Made by a program: the position numbers and the translations under genes. Source: a virus. From it: DNA of 48,014 nucleotides. The stretch is from IMG/VR virus record IMGVR_UViG_3300030450_003713, positions 1 through 48,014 of that record. The stretch is one strand, 5' to 3'. Within the stretch, counting starts at the first letter, position 1, and the number at the start of each line of letters is the position of its first letter. Shown here one piece after another: positions 8,175-16,320 of the stretch. The notes below the pieces were generated by a model. It was not told the origin of the DNA, ran no database searches, and worked only from the letters and a program-made list of their open reading frames with translations.

Positions 8175-9521
8175 ATGGCTACTTATAATAGTGGACAAGT
8201 ACAATTCGGAACTCCTGGTGGTGCAACAACAGATAGTGCTTCGTTAAGTACTAGACGGTTGTATGATTTTAGCGATAGGGTCGCAGACTTAGCTCCAGAA
8301 GAATCTCCGTTTTTTGTATATTTGTCAAAAGTAGGTAAAGTCCCAACTTCGGATAGTCAATTCCGATTTTTGGAAGATAGAACAAAGGTTTCTATTACAG
8401 ATAGAAGCTTTTTACAAAAAGGTGGTGGTACACTACCTGCACCAGGAAGTACAGTTTCATTAACATTTGATACTTCAGGTGGAGCAGCAGTTTCATGGCT
8501 CATCAAAGGAATGGTTGTGCAATTTGCTCAAAATGTTAACAAAGATGGTGGCGATGATAATGAAGCATTATTACAAGGTATAGGTAGAATTGAATCTGTA
8601 GCTCATGGTTCATCTGATACAACTTGTACTGTAACTGCAATTCAATCTGTGGATGGTTCAACAACTACGCTTGATAATAATGCTGAATGTGTCGTAATTG
8701 GTACATCATATGAGCAAGGTTCAGGTGCTCCAGATGTATGGTCTCAAGAGCTTGATAATGATTATGGTTATACCCAAATCTTTAAAACAGCTTGTGAGAT
8801 GTCTAATACAGCTAGAGCAACTGTTTATCGTGGTTATGCTGATGAATGGGCAAGATTATGGAATCTTAAATTAAGAGAACATAAAGTTGACATTGAAAGA
8901 GCATTGCTATTTAGCATGAGAGGCTCACAAGGTGGTATTCAATATACTGATGGAATAGTTGGACATTGCCTTAAAAATGGTACAATTACTGATGGTGGCA
9001 TAGGTTCTTATTCAGAAGGAGTGCCATATTTAGGTATGTATACAACTGCTGAAATGACTTATGATGGTTTGTTAAGTGCTTTTGAAGTTATGTATGACCC
9101 TGCAAGGGGTGGTTCTTCAAATAAATTATGTTTAGCATCTCTTCCAGTAGTATCACACTTTAACAAAATCTCTGGTTTTGCTGAAGGAAGTTTGACTGCT
9201 CAAAAATCTCAGTATAATTTTGAAGCAAGTAAGGGTTCATTTGGTCATAAAGTAATGAAGATTGAAACTGTTCATGGTGATTGTAGTATTGTTAAAGAAC
9301 CATTGTTCAGAAATAATGCTTCAGGTCATATGCAGTTTGTTGACCTTGACCATGTTTCATATAGACCTCTTGTTGGTAACGGTGTCAATAGGGACACTTC
9401 AATCACAACTAATGTTCAACAAGCTGATGAAGATTTAAGAAAAGATATGATATTGACCGAAGCTGGTCTTGAAATATCTCTTCCTGAAACTCATGCTTTG
9501 ATTAACATTAACAATATATAA
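8175..9521 (+). CDS. Major capsid protein
   Basis: 448 residues, directly after the scaffold gene, with a strong RBS (AAGGAG). The N-terminal SLSTRRLYDFSDRVADLAPEE arm, ESPFFVYLSKVGK and FRFLEDRTK segments, and a C-terminal end rich in beta residues, fit HK97-fold coat proteins of podovirus-like phages. The stretch EWARLWNLKLREHKVDIERALLF looks like the long spine helix. No N-terminal cleavage site is obvious. Assigned from position, size and these patterns. Confidence 0.85.
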   Translation: MATYNSGQVQFGTPGGATTDSASLSTRRLYDFSDRVADLAPEESPFFVYLSKVGKVPTSDSQFRFLEDRTKVSITDRSFLQKGGGTLPAPGSTVSLTFDTSGGAAVSWLIKGMVVQFAQNVNKDGGDDNEALLQGIGRIESVAHGSSDTTCTVTAIQSVDGSTTTLDNNAECVVIGTSYEQGSGAPDVWSQELDNDYGYTQIFKTACEMSNTARATVYRGYADEWARLWNLKLREHKVDIERALLFSMRGSQGGIQYTDGIVGHCLKNGTITDGGIGSYSEGVPYLGMYTTAEMTYDGLLSAFEVMYDPARGGSSNKLCLASLPVVSHFNKISGFAEGSLTAQKSQYNFEASKGSFGHKVMKIETVHGDCSIVKEPLFRNNASGHMQFVDLDHVSYRPLVGNGVNRDTSITTNVQQADEDLRKDMILTEAGLEISLPETHALININNI

Positions 9522-9535
9522 GGAGGTTATGAATA

Positions 9536-10081
9536 ATGAGAAGTGATGTATTAAATAAAAATAGTAACAGTTATGGCGATGTAGACTTTAAAGACATAGC
9601 CTTTGCAGCTGAAAAGTGGGAATACTTAGTTACTGCTGGCGTTTTAACATCAGTTTCTAAAACTGATGCAGAAGTAGACGCAGGTTTAACTTTAGCAGCT
9701 GGCAATGTATATGTTTCTGCATGGACATCTGATGCTACATCTGCTATAGCATTACCAGCAGCATCTGAAGGAGCTTTTATAGTTTGGGTTCAAACTGGCG
9801 ATGCTGATGCAGCAAATGCTATGACAATAAGTGCTGTTTCAGGTGATGAATTTGAGCAATATCAAGAAGTTCATATAGGAACTGGTATACCAGCCCAACA
9901 AGATTCATCTGTTTCAGGAGATGATATACTTACTATAACACCAGCAGCTACTAATGGTGGCTGGGGTCAAGTAGGAAGTTATTTCATACTTTATTGTAAA
10001 GATGATGGCAAATGGTTAGTTAAAGTGAACGGTGTTTTAAAAGGCACTGGTGCAGCTGGAACTATCGCTTTTAGCAGCTAA
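9536..10081 (+). CDS. Probable capsid decoration protein, 181 aa
   Basis: AAGGAGG lies upstream and the gene follows the coat gene by 14 bases. The chain is alanine-, serine- and threonine-rich and predicted mostly beta (VTAGVLTSVSKTDAEVDAG, SAIALPAASEGAFIVWVQTG). Its compact C-terminus ends GVLKGTGAAGTIAFSS. Size, composition and place right after the coat gene suggest a surface decoration protein. It is followed by a 138-nt structured gap before the next, similarly small, head gene. Confidence 0.6.
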   Translation: MRSDVLNKNSNSYGDVDFKDIAFAAEKWEYLVTAGVLTSVSKTDAEVDAGLTLAAGNVYVSAWTSDATSAIALPAASEGAFIVWVQTGDADAANAMTISAVSGDEFEQYQEVHIGTGIPAQQDSSVSGDDILTITPAATNGGWGQVGSYFILYCKDDGKWLVKVNGVLKGTGAAGTIAFSS

Positions 10082-10219
10082 ACCAAATAAATAAGGTTTA
10101 ATAGTTTTGTAGAACTATGGAGGTTGTCGTATAAAGGGCGACCTCCGAATCTATTAAAGACAATTTAAATTTAAACGAGCCCATTCACGCACAGCCAGTG
10201 CTTAGGGCAGGAGGTAAAC
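10082..10219 (+). other. Structured intergenic RNA region in the head gene cluster
   Basis: This is the largest gap inside the late operon apart from its start, and it is densely paired. TTTAATAG (10097-10104) pairs perfectly with CTATTAAA (10151-10158). Inside, 10119-10128 pairs with 10137-10146 (10 bp, two wobbles) over an 8-base loop. TTTAAATTTAAA at 10164-10175 is a perfect palindrome. GCCC (10179-10182) and GGGC (10205-10208) enclose a GCAC/GTGC hairpin (10189-10201). The last stem ends just before the AGGAGG of the next gene. No start codon opens a useful frame. Possibly a non-coding RNA, an RNA processing site or a translational control element. Confidence 0.55.
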
Positions 10220-10546
10220 ATGGCATATGGAATACATAAATTTACAGTAGCAGAATCAGTAAATGCTAAAATGGGACAGGGAGGTTTTGATGTTGTTGCA
10301 GAACATGATACTAATGGACAAAGACCAGATTCAGGTGATTGGATTGCATTACAATGTGTGGCAGCAGTAACACCTGGGTCAACAGCTTATACAGCTCAAT
10401 TTGTTCAAATAGTAAGTGCTTCTTCTAATATAGGTGATGATTTAGGAACTGTATTTTTACAACCTGGAGATGTTATATATGGAAATTTTGCACAAGTTGT
10501 AAATCATACAAACTCTAATGCTACTCTAATAGCTTATAGAGGTTAA
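10220..10546 (+). CDS. Probable head accessory protein, 108 aa
   Basis: ATG 10220 is preceded by GCAGGAGGTAAAC, one of the strongest ribosome binding sites in the window, and this site is flanked by an RNA stem. The small beta-rich protein (TAYTAQFVQIVSASSNIGDD, GTVFLQPGDVIYGNF) has no membrane or signal sequence. A strong RBS and a place just after the coat and decoration genes fit an abundant small head protein. Its stop overlaps the next ATG as TAATG. Confidence 0.6.
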   Translation: MAYGIHKFTVAESVNAKMGQGGFDVVAEHDTNGQRPDSGDWIALQCVAAVTPGSTAYTAQFVQIVSASSNIGDDLGTVFLQPGDVIYGNFAQVVNHTNSNATLIAYRG

Positions 10547-10755
10547 TGTTAAAAAAATATAAAAAACAATACCAAAAAGGTGGTAAGATGAAAGGACCAT
10601 CACATTCAAAGGGAGGTATCCCTATTGAAGTTGAGGGTGGTGAATATATAATTAAAAAGTCTTCCGTCAATAATGACACGGAAGCTTATTTGGAATATAT
10701 TAATACACATGGTAAATTACCAAATAGTATTGATGCAAGAAAAAGGAGAAAATAA
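10546..10755 (+). CDS. Small basic protein with GGIPIEVEGGEY motif, 69 aa
   Basis: The core SHSKGGIPIEVEGGEYIIKK is a motif that recurs in many phages, including crAss-like and marine ones, usually in virion or virion-linked proteins. What it does is not established. The rest is very basic (MLKKYKKQYQKGGKMKG, DARKRRK). The start is either ATG 10546 (coupled to the upstream stop) or the ATG 15 codons in (MKGPSHS), which has its own AAGGTGG. The stop TAA overlaps the next ATG at 10755. Confidence 0.7.
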   Translation: MLKKYKKQYQKGGKMKGPSHSKGGIPIEVEGGEYIIKKSSVNNDTEAYLEYINTHGKLPNSIDARKRRK

Positions 10756-11003
10756 TGCCGACAGTAAAAGATGAATTAGGAAATAAGGTTGCAGAATTTA
10801 AATATACACCAAAAGGTGAAGCAGCGGCAGATAAAATGGTTGCACAGAATCCAGGATACACAATTTCAGATGCAGGTATGAGAAGTGAAAAAATATATGC
10901 AGGTGGTGGAAAAACAGGATATAATGTTCCTAAATATAAACATGGTGGAAAAGCTTCTTGGAGAGGTAGAAAAGAAAAAGGCCCAAAAGGCGAACTAAAA
11001 TGA
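10755..11003 (+). CDS. Small basic glycine-rich protein, 82 aa
   Basis: N-terminal half TVKDELGNKVAEFKYTPKGE precedes a glycine-, lysine- and tyrosine-rich tail (YAGGGKTGYNVPKYKHGG, RGRKEKGPKGELK). Such tails occur in small proteins of environmental phage head clusters and may bind DNA or the capsid interior. AAAAGGAG lies upstream. It ends with an ATGA overlap onto the next gene. No known function. Confidence 0.7.
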   Translation: MPTVKDELGNKVAEFKYTPKGEAAADKMVAQNPGYTISDAGMRSEKIYAGGGKTGYNVPKYKHGGKASWRGRKEKGPKGELK

Positions 11004-11203
11004 GAATTTATTATTGTAAATGTGGAGAAAGAACTGAAGTTGCTAAAGGTGAAGTTAAGCAATGTAAGTGTAATAGAGTATTTGGTTCAGGCGCTAAAAT
11101 ATCTGACCATATAAATATGAGAACAACATGGAGCGGACAAACACAAGTGGAATTTAGTCAAACAACAATTGACCAAGATATTGCAGATAGGAACGCTAGA
11201 TAA
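11000..11203 (+). CDS. Small CxC zinc-knuckle protein, 67 aa
   Basis: Two CxC pairs, CKCG near residue 7 and CKC near residue 23, spaced as in minimal zinc ribbons. A polar C-terminus follows (TQVEFSQTTIDQDIADRNAR). It is coupled to both neighbours: ATGA with the upstream stop at 11003, and its TAA overlaps the ATG at 11203. No family name can be given. It sits between small basic head proteins and a large structural protein. Confidence 0.65.
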   Translation: MRIYYCKCGERTEVAKGEVKQCKCNRVFGSGAKISDHINMRTTWSGQTQVEFSQTTIDQDIADRNAR

Positions 11204-12927
11204 TGGCAAATTTTGATGTACAAATACAAGCATTAGCAGGAACAGCAACTCAAACTGAAATGGACCAATGGATGATGGATGGAACAAGGGAAATTATCAA
11301 TATGCTTCCTCCTCATTTAAAAGAATATTGTTATTCAAAGCAAACCTTTACATCTGCTGCCGCTAATTCTGAAGCAGAAACAATGATTACAGGACAACTT
11401 GGTAGCGTATTTGCAGGAAGTGTTGAATGTAGGCAAATAAGGCCTATGGATAAACATAAAGCATCAAGCTCAACAAGTATTGAATATGCATCTGCAACAG
11501 ACCCTGTATATTATCTTGAAGGTAATAAAATAAATATATTGCCAGCTTCTTCATCTGGAATATATTATGTTGTTGCTAATCCAAGTATTAATGCTTCTGA
11601 TGTATCTACAATAGATAATTTTCCTAATGAAGCTGAATATTTAGTTGTATTATATGCAGCTTGCAAAGTATTGCAAAATAAAATGAATGAAATGGATACT
11701 GTATCTGCAATTGATACAACAGCTTTAGGAGCAATATCAACAGAATTAGGAGAAACTCAAGCAGTATGTGATAAAATAGATGCTGATTTAGTACTTTCAA
11801 AAGCAGAAATTGTACTTGCAAAAGCCGAAGCAGCTGAACTTGCAACTCAAACAGATAATGGTGGAAATTTTGAGACTGCCTGTGATGCAATGGCAACAGA
11901 ATTAAATAAAGTTGATGAAATAATAGATTTAGCAAATGATGAATTTGACGAAGTTTCAACACAAGTATCTGGGAGTAAAGATTCTCCAATAACAGATGCT
12001 TTTACACAATTTGAATTAGTTGCAGCAAGATTATCTCAAGGAGAAACTGATACAGAAGGAGATATAAATACAGCTCTAGGATTAGTTAAGACAGCAGTTG
12101 ACCAAGCTGCAACAGCAGCAGGGAAATTTACATCAGCAACTGAATCAATATTTGGCGATGAAGATACTTTCTTAACAAGTAATTCTCAATTAACAAGAGT
12201 AAAGGAAGCTTTAGATAAAGCTCAACATCTTATGAGTGATGATGCTTCTTATAATGCTTTATCTGGAGTAACTGATGATGTAACTAATACAAGTGCTTTA
12301 TATTGGCTAGGTGATGAAGATACTGAAATGGTAAATGCAACATTAAGTTTAGTTAATACTGAAATAAAAAGAGCTCAATTGCATATTCAAGAATGGACAT
12401 CGATAGGCGATATGGTAGTTAAGGAAATACAAGCAGCTTTACAAGAAGCTGATGGTTATACAAAAGAAGTCCAAGCAAGATTAGCTCAAGCACAAGCAAA
12501 AAGAGAAGAAGCTCAAGCAAGAATAGCTGCAGGTAATGCTTATTTAGGTGAAGCAAAAGCATCGATTGAAGCTGGTAATGCATATATTAAAGAAGCTCAA
12601 GCTAGAATTGCTCAAGCGCAAGGTTATGCTTCAGAAGTAGGTGCAAGAGCAGGATTTAGTTCTGCTAAACTTCAAGCTGTTCAAGGACATATTAATACAG
12701 CTCAAACTTATGTAGCTACAGCACAAGGATTTGGAGCTGAAATTCAAGCTAAAGTTGCTATTGCTCAAGGTTATGTAGCTGAAGCAAATGTAAGAATGGC
12801 AAGAGAAACTCAAAAATATCAATGGTATCAAGCACAACAAACAAAATTACAGCAAGATTATGATAAAGGGGTACAAATGCTGATATCTCAAGGCATACCT
12901 CAACCAGCACAGAAAGAGGCTAATTAG
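11203..12927 (+). CDS. Virion structural protein, N-terminal adaptor-like domain plus alanine-rich coiled coil
   Basis: 574 residues. The N-terminus (residues 1-170: FDVQIQALAGTATQTEMDQW, REIINMLPPHLKE, NFPNEAEYLVVLYAACKVLQ) resembles connector or adaptor proteins that dock under the portal. From about residue 175 the chain is almost entirely alanine- and glutamine-rich helix. Residues about 405-530 contain near-repeats of the form EAQARIAxGNAYxxEAxA, and a proline-ended tail (SQGIPQPAQKEAN) closes the chain. A long fibrous coiled coil joined to a connector domain fits a head-tail joining or whisker-like component. Function inferred. Confidence 0.6.
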   Translation: MANFDVQIQALAGTATQTEMDQWMMDGTREIINMLPPHLKEYCYSKQTFTSAAANSEAETMITGQLGSVFAGSVECRQIRPMDKHKASSSTSIEYASATDPVYYLEGNKINILPASSSGIYYVVANPSINASDVSTIDNFPNEAEYLVVLYAACKVLQNKMNEMDTVSAIDTTALGAISTELGETQAVCDKIDADLVLSKAEIVLAKAEAAELATQTDNGGNFETACDAMATELNKVDEIIDLANDEFDEVSTQVSGSKDSPITDAFTQFELVAARLSQGETDTEGDINTALGLVKTAVDQAATAAGKFTSATESIFGDEDTFLTSNSQLTRVKEALDKAQHLMSDDASYNALSGVTDDVTNTSALYWLGDEDTEMVNATLSLVNTEIKRAQLHIQEWTSIGDMVVKEIQAALQEADGYTKEVQARLAQAQAKREEAQARIAAGNAYLGEAKASIEAGNAYIKEAQARIAQAQGYASEVGARAGFSSAKLQAVQGHINTAQTYVATAQGFGAEIQAKVAIAQGYVAEANVRMARETQKYQWYQAQQTKLQQDYDKGVQMLISQGIPQPAQKEAN

Positions 12928-13232
12928 TGACAGTTAAGAATATTATAGAACAAGTAGAAAAAATATTCGGAAGACAATCTGAACAATATATGTATCAATT
13001 AATTAATGATGCTCTTGATGATATTGCTGTAAGTAAAAAGAATTATACTCTATCATCTACAGCAAATTTAGAACAATATAAAAGATGGTATGAATTGGCA
13101 GATAAGGTTATTGATATTAAAAAAGTTGAAATATTAGATACTAATGATAGATATATTATGATACCAAAGCTTGCAGACCCTCATAAATTATTAAGAGAAG
13201 ATACTGAATCTTCTGATGATACATTGAAATAA
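12927..13232 (+). CDS. Hypothetical connector-cluster protein, 101 aa
   Basis: The start is GTG 12927, overlapping the upstream TAG by one base; no ATG fits better. The helical N-terminus (IIEQVEKIFGRQSEQYMYQLINDALDDIA) and strand-rich C-terminus (VIDIKKVEILDTNDRYIMIP) resemble small head-completion or tail adaptor proteins. Order (portal, coat, adaptor, this gene) fits neck assembly. Family not certain. Confidence 0.6.
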   Translation: MTVKNIIEQVEKIFGRQSEQYMYQLINDALDDIAVSKKNYTLSSTANLEQYKRWYELADKVIDIKKVEILDTNDRYIMIPKLADPHKLLREDTESSDDTLK

Positions 13233-13241
13233 GGAATAATT

Positions 13242-13634
13242 ATGGCAAATAGAACTTATCCAAATAGTAATTTCGCATGGTATAATGATGATAACAGATT
13301 AGCTGTTGTTGCAAGAGATGATACTTCAACATCTGGCGAAAGAACAAAAGAGAAATATGATACATATCAGGATGCTGATGTTACTGGAGGTCTTAGAATA
13401 ACAACTAATTCTAGATTTGATTATGTTGATGCTCAAACAGATAATTTAAAAACAAATATCGGACTTGATACAGGATTACATGTAAACGTTGTATGCTATG
13501 TTAAAGCTAGAATGTATGAAGATATAGGAGATTTACAACAAGCTCAATATTATAGACAAATGTATGAAAAGAATATGAAACAATATCCGTCAAGGAAAAG
13601 TGGTTTAAGGGCTTTGGCAGTACCAAGGTTATAA
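13242..13634 (+). CDS. Virion-associated protein, probable neck or head-completion, 130 aa
   Basis: RBS AAGGAATA precedes ATG 13242. The first half is polar (SNFAWYNDDNRLAVVARDD). The second half is a helical hairpin, YVKARMYEDIGDLQQAQYYR followed by QMYEKNMKQYPSRKSGLRAL, a pattern I associate with small neck proteins of environmental phages. It ends in a basic tip (ALAVPRL). Exact role unknown. Confidence 0.6.
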   Translation: MANRTYPNSNFAWYNDDNRLAVVARDDTSTSGERTKEKYDTYQDADVTGGLRITTNSRFDYVDAQTDNLKTNIGLDTGLHVNVVCYVKARMYEDIGDLQQAQYYRQMYEKNMKQYPSRKSGLRALAVPRL

Positions 13635-13637
13635 AAT

Positions 13638-14216
13638 ATGGCATATAATTCAACAACATGGACAACTGAAGGAGCGACAACATCTGTATCAAGTGCTAAT
13701 CTTACTTTATATGCTGATTTCTTTACTAATAATATTGAATCGGCAACTTATTTAGCTGGTACACATTACATGTTATCAAGATATAATAAGTCTACAGCTG
13801 CAGAAAATCCACATCTTAGTGATGGCTCTGACCCTGCGACTTCATTCACACTTTCATCTACAACTTTATTCAGGGGAGGTCAATTAGTGCCACACTTACT
13901 TTATTTGCCTGATAATATTTATATTGATGCAGTGTATTCAATTGAAGGAGCAGATGCGGCAACAGGAGACACAACAAGAATGCACTTAATGAGTTTTGAT
14001 TATACATCAAATAGTACTTCTGTATTAACTAACGGAACATTGTTAGCACATAATTCAGATGTAACTAATGGAGGACAAACAAAAACACATTTATCAACTT
14101 GGACCGTAGATAGTGCTTCTGTTTCATCGGGTAAGGTTATTGTGGCGACTTTTGAAGCTGATACTGTTAATTCAGATTATACTATAAATGTTAAAGTAAA
14201 ATATCATTTAACATAA
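13638..14216 (+). CDS. Hypothetical structural protein, 192 aa
   Basis: Serine-, threonine- and alanine-rich, mostly beta, with repeated short strands (TEGATTSVSSANLTLYADFF, GKVIVATFEADTVNSDYTIN). No signal peptide. Composition is like the capsid-decoration-type proteins at 9536, 15182 and 17784, so it is probably exposed on the particle. It starts three bases after the upstream stop. Confidence 0.6.
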   Translation: MAYNSTTWTTEGATTSVSSANLTLYADFFTNNIESATYLAGTHYMLSRYNKSTAAENPHLSDGSDPATSFTLSSTTLFRGGQLVPHLLYLPDNIYIDAVYSIEGADAATGDTTRMHLMSFDYTSNSTSVLTNGTLLAHNSDVTNGGQTKTHLSTWTVDSASVSSGKVIVATFEADTVNSDYTINVKVKYHLT

Positions 14217-14230
14217 ATAAGGGGAATAAA

Positions 14231-14368
14231 ATGGCTGATTTAAATGAGAAGATTTTAAATCTGAAAAAGAAAAGAGAACAAGCAAAAGAAATATTTGTTA
14301 AATGCCAAGGTGCAATTGAAGTACTAGAAGAAATGCTTGAAGAAGAAAATAAAGATAAAAAGAAATAG
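14231..14368 (+). CDS. Small coiled-coil protein, 45 aa
   Basis: ATG 14231 has a strong AAGGGG site. The product (MADLNEKILNLKKKREQAKE, then a run of glutamate and lysine) is a single long charged helix. It fills the gap between the beta-rich structural gene and the phosphoesterase. No function known; possibly a small assembly factor. Confidence 0.65.
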   Translation: MADLNEKILNLKKKREQAKEIFVKCQGAIEVLEEMLEEENKDKKK

Positions 14369-14390
14369 TTTTTTGAAATAAGAGGTAAAT

Positions 14391-15173
14391 ATGCCGAATA
14401 AAGATAAAGGTGTTGTTAGGAGAGCAATTGTAACTCCTGATAAACACTTTCCACTTGCAGATATTCCTGCAATAAAGTGTCTTAAAAAGACAATCGAGAT
14501 AGTTAAGCCAGATATCTATGTAGATTTAGGAGATGTCGGAGAATGGTCAGGGTTTTCACATTGGAAATGGAAAAGAAAGAAAGCACCTCCATTAGAATTT
14601 CTTATAGAAGATTTCGATAAAGATGTTAAGGATGTTAATAAAGGGATGGATATGATTGATGAATCTCTTGATAAAGTAAACTGCAAAGAAAGATATATAA
14701 CAGAGGGCAACCATGATGATTGGTGTAATATGGCAGTTGATAGATATCCATATATACCACAATATAAGTTTGCTAATGCAGTTAAACTTAAAGAAAGAGG
14801 ATATAAATATTATCCTTTTGGTAAGAAGTTAAAAATAGGTAAATTGTATTTTTATCATGGACATCAATATGGTGGGCAGTATCATACTGCAAATCATATA
14901 AGAAAGCTTGGATGTAATATAATGTATGGACATTGGCATGATTTACAGCAAATGAGTGCAACTCATATGGATGGACCAAAGTCAGCTTGGAGTATTGGCT
15001 GTTTAAAGGATATGAGTACTGAGAGTAATGCTTGGCTTGGGAACAGGCCAATCAATTGGGCACATGCATTTGCAATTGTGGATTTCTTTAAAGGAGGGTT
15101 ATTCACAGTACATATAATACAAATAATTAAAGGCAAAACCTCATTGTGGGGTGAGCTTATAGAAGGTAAATAA
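14391..15173 (+). CDS. Calcineurin-like metallophosphoesterase
   Basis: A two-metal phosphoesterase. The ligands are in the usual order: D17 and H19 (TPDKH), D48 (DLGDVGE), N107/H108 (GNHDD), H156 or H158 (YHGHQ) and H181/H183 (GHWH). Length 260 is normal for a stand-alone domain. Substrate unknown: such enzymes act on phosphodiester bonds in nucleic acids, cyclic nucleotides or lipids. It is placed in the virion gene cluster rather than with replication, so it may be packaged or act late. RBS AAGAGGT precedes ATG 14391. Confidence 0.9.
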   Translation: MPNKDKGVVRRAIVTPDKHFPLADIPAIKCLKKTIEIVKPDIYVDLGDVGEWSGFSHWKWKRKKAPPLEFLIEDFDKDVKDVNKGMDMIDESLDKVNCKERYITEGNHDDWCNMAVDRYPYIPQYKFANAVKLKERGYKYYPFGKKLKIGKLYFYHGHQYGGQYHTANHIRKLGCNIMYGHWHDLQQMSATHMDGPKSAWSIGCLKDMSTESNAWLGNRPINWAHAFAIVDFFKGGLFTVHIIQIIKGKTSLWGELIEGK

Positions 15174-15181
15174 GGAGAAAT

Positions 15182-15643
15182 ATGGCAACGTTAAGAGTAA
15201 CACATACGGAAGACATAACATTAAATGGACAACAATTTGGTGGAACGTCTATTAAATCATTTACAAGTATTAGTGAAATATCAAAAAGGATTTTAACTAT
15301 TACAACTACTGAATCTGTAATAGGTACGTTTAGTGCTGCAACAGCTTCAGCTGGGCACTATATTGCAGCTGATGTTAGGTATATAAGATTTACCAATTTA
15401 GATACTACAAATTTTATTACATTAACATTTAGAAATCAAGATAATGATGAAGTTGCTATTAAAGTTGATGCAGGGCAATCTTTTATTTTAAATGGTGATA
15501 ATAACAATGGAATGACAGCTATTTTTAATGCAACTCAAGATGCTGATGCTGCTTCTGATACAGCTTTTGGAAGTTTAACAAATATTCAAGCTGATGCAAA
15601 TACAGGTTCATGTGATTTAGAAATGCTTATAGCTTCTGTATAA
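15182..15643 (+). CDS. Hypothetical structural protein, 153 aa
   Basis: Beta-rich with alternating strands (ILTITTTESVIGTFSAATAS, VRYIRFTNLDTTNFITLTF, VAIKVDAGQSFILNG). The last segments resemble a small jelly-roll or Ig-like subunit. RBS AAGGAGA. Its stop overlaps the next ATG as TAATG. It is probably a virion surface protein; no family recognised. Confidence 0.6.
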   Translation: MATLRVTHTEDITLNGQQFGGTSIKSFTSISEISKRILTITTTESVIGTFSAATASAGHYIAADVRYIRFTNLDTTNFITLTFRNQDNDEVAIKVDAGQSFILNGDNNNGMTAIFNATQDADAASDTAFGSLTNIQADANTGSCDLEMLIASV

Positions 15644-16320
15644 TGAATATAGGTGATTATCTTTTAAAGAGTAATAAGATTACTCAAAAACAAAGAGAAA
15701 AAGCAGAACTTGAACATGAGGTATCTGGTAATAAATTTGGTAAATGTTGCTTAGATTTAGGTTTTATTAATAGGACTGAACTTAATCAAGCAATAAAAGC
15801 AGTACAAAAACATCAAGAAGGAGATAGAAAGTCAATGGCAACACAAATAGGAGAAGATAGTAAATTTACATTTGATATAAAATTTATGGCTACGATAGCT
15901 GCGGTCATTATATCTGCATGTGGAACTTATTTTAGCATTCAAGGCTCTATAAGTGAACTTAAATCTAATAATAGTCCTAATAGGTTAGAACATGATTATC
16001 TTAAAAGTGAGGTAGAAAAAATACAATCTATGGGTGATTTAAAAATTATTAGTTATAAGTTAGATGAATATGATGAAATGTTTAAAGAAATAAAAGAATT
16101 AGTTAGACAATTACAACCTCTTGCTTCTGATTTAGAATTTATAAAAAGTGAGTTAGATAAACTTAAAAATAGAAAGATTGATATTCCTGAAGTTGATTTT
16201 AGTGGGCTTGAATCAGCTATAGATAAAGTAGGAGAAGATGTTAAATCTATGCAGAATAGTTTAGGGGAATTTGAAGAACGATTAAACAAGGTGGAAAGAA
16301 AAGGGGGAGGAAGGTTCTAA
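15643..16320 (+). CDS. MshEN-like domain with transmembrane segment and coiled coil
   Basis: Three parts are visible. Residues 4-55 (LLKSNKITQKQREKAELEHE, then GKCCLDLGFINRTELNQAI) match the N-terminal domain of type II secretion and pilus ATPases (T2SSE_N, or MshEN), with its paired helical L(x)5-9GxxLxxxG-type loops. Residues about 81-100 (FMATIAAVIISACGTYFSIQ) are one membrane helix. Residues 110-215 form a charged coiled coil. In bacteria some MshEN domains bind cyclic di-GMP; whether this one does is unknown. It is followed, with a TAATG overlap, by an outer-membrane barrel, so the pair may span the host envelope. It could also be a spanin-like or holin-associated protein. Confidence 0.6.
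   Translation: MNIGDYLLKSNKITQKQREKAELEHEVSGNKFGKCCLDLGFINRTELNQAIKAVQKHQEGDRKSMATQIGEDSKFTFDIKFMATIAAVIISACGTYFSIQGSISELKSNNSPNRLEHDYLKSEVEKIQSMGDLKIISYKLDEYDEMFKEIKELVRQLQPLASDLEFIKSELDKLKNRKIDIPEVDFSGLESAIDKVGEDVKSMQNSLGEFEERLNKVERKGGGRF

Noticed and set aside
10135-10243. Open frame through the structured gap into the next gene (reads NEPIHAQPVLRAGG)
   Set aside because: It has no start codon, follows a stop at 10132-10134 and ends soon after in another frame of the real gene. Not enough for a gene or a programmed frameshift.
11624-11989. Leucine-rich antisense ORF of 121 codons
   Set aside because: It is the shadow of the alanine/glutamine-rich coiled coil on the plus strand; no ribosome site and implausible composition.
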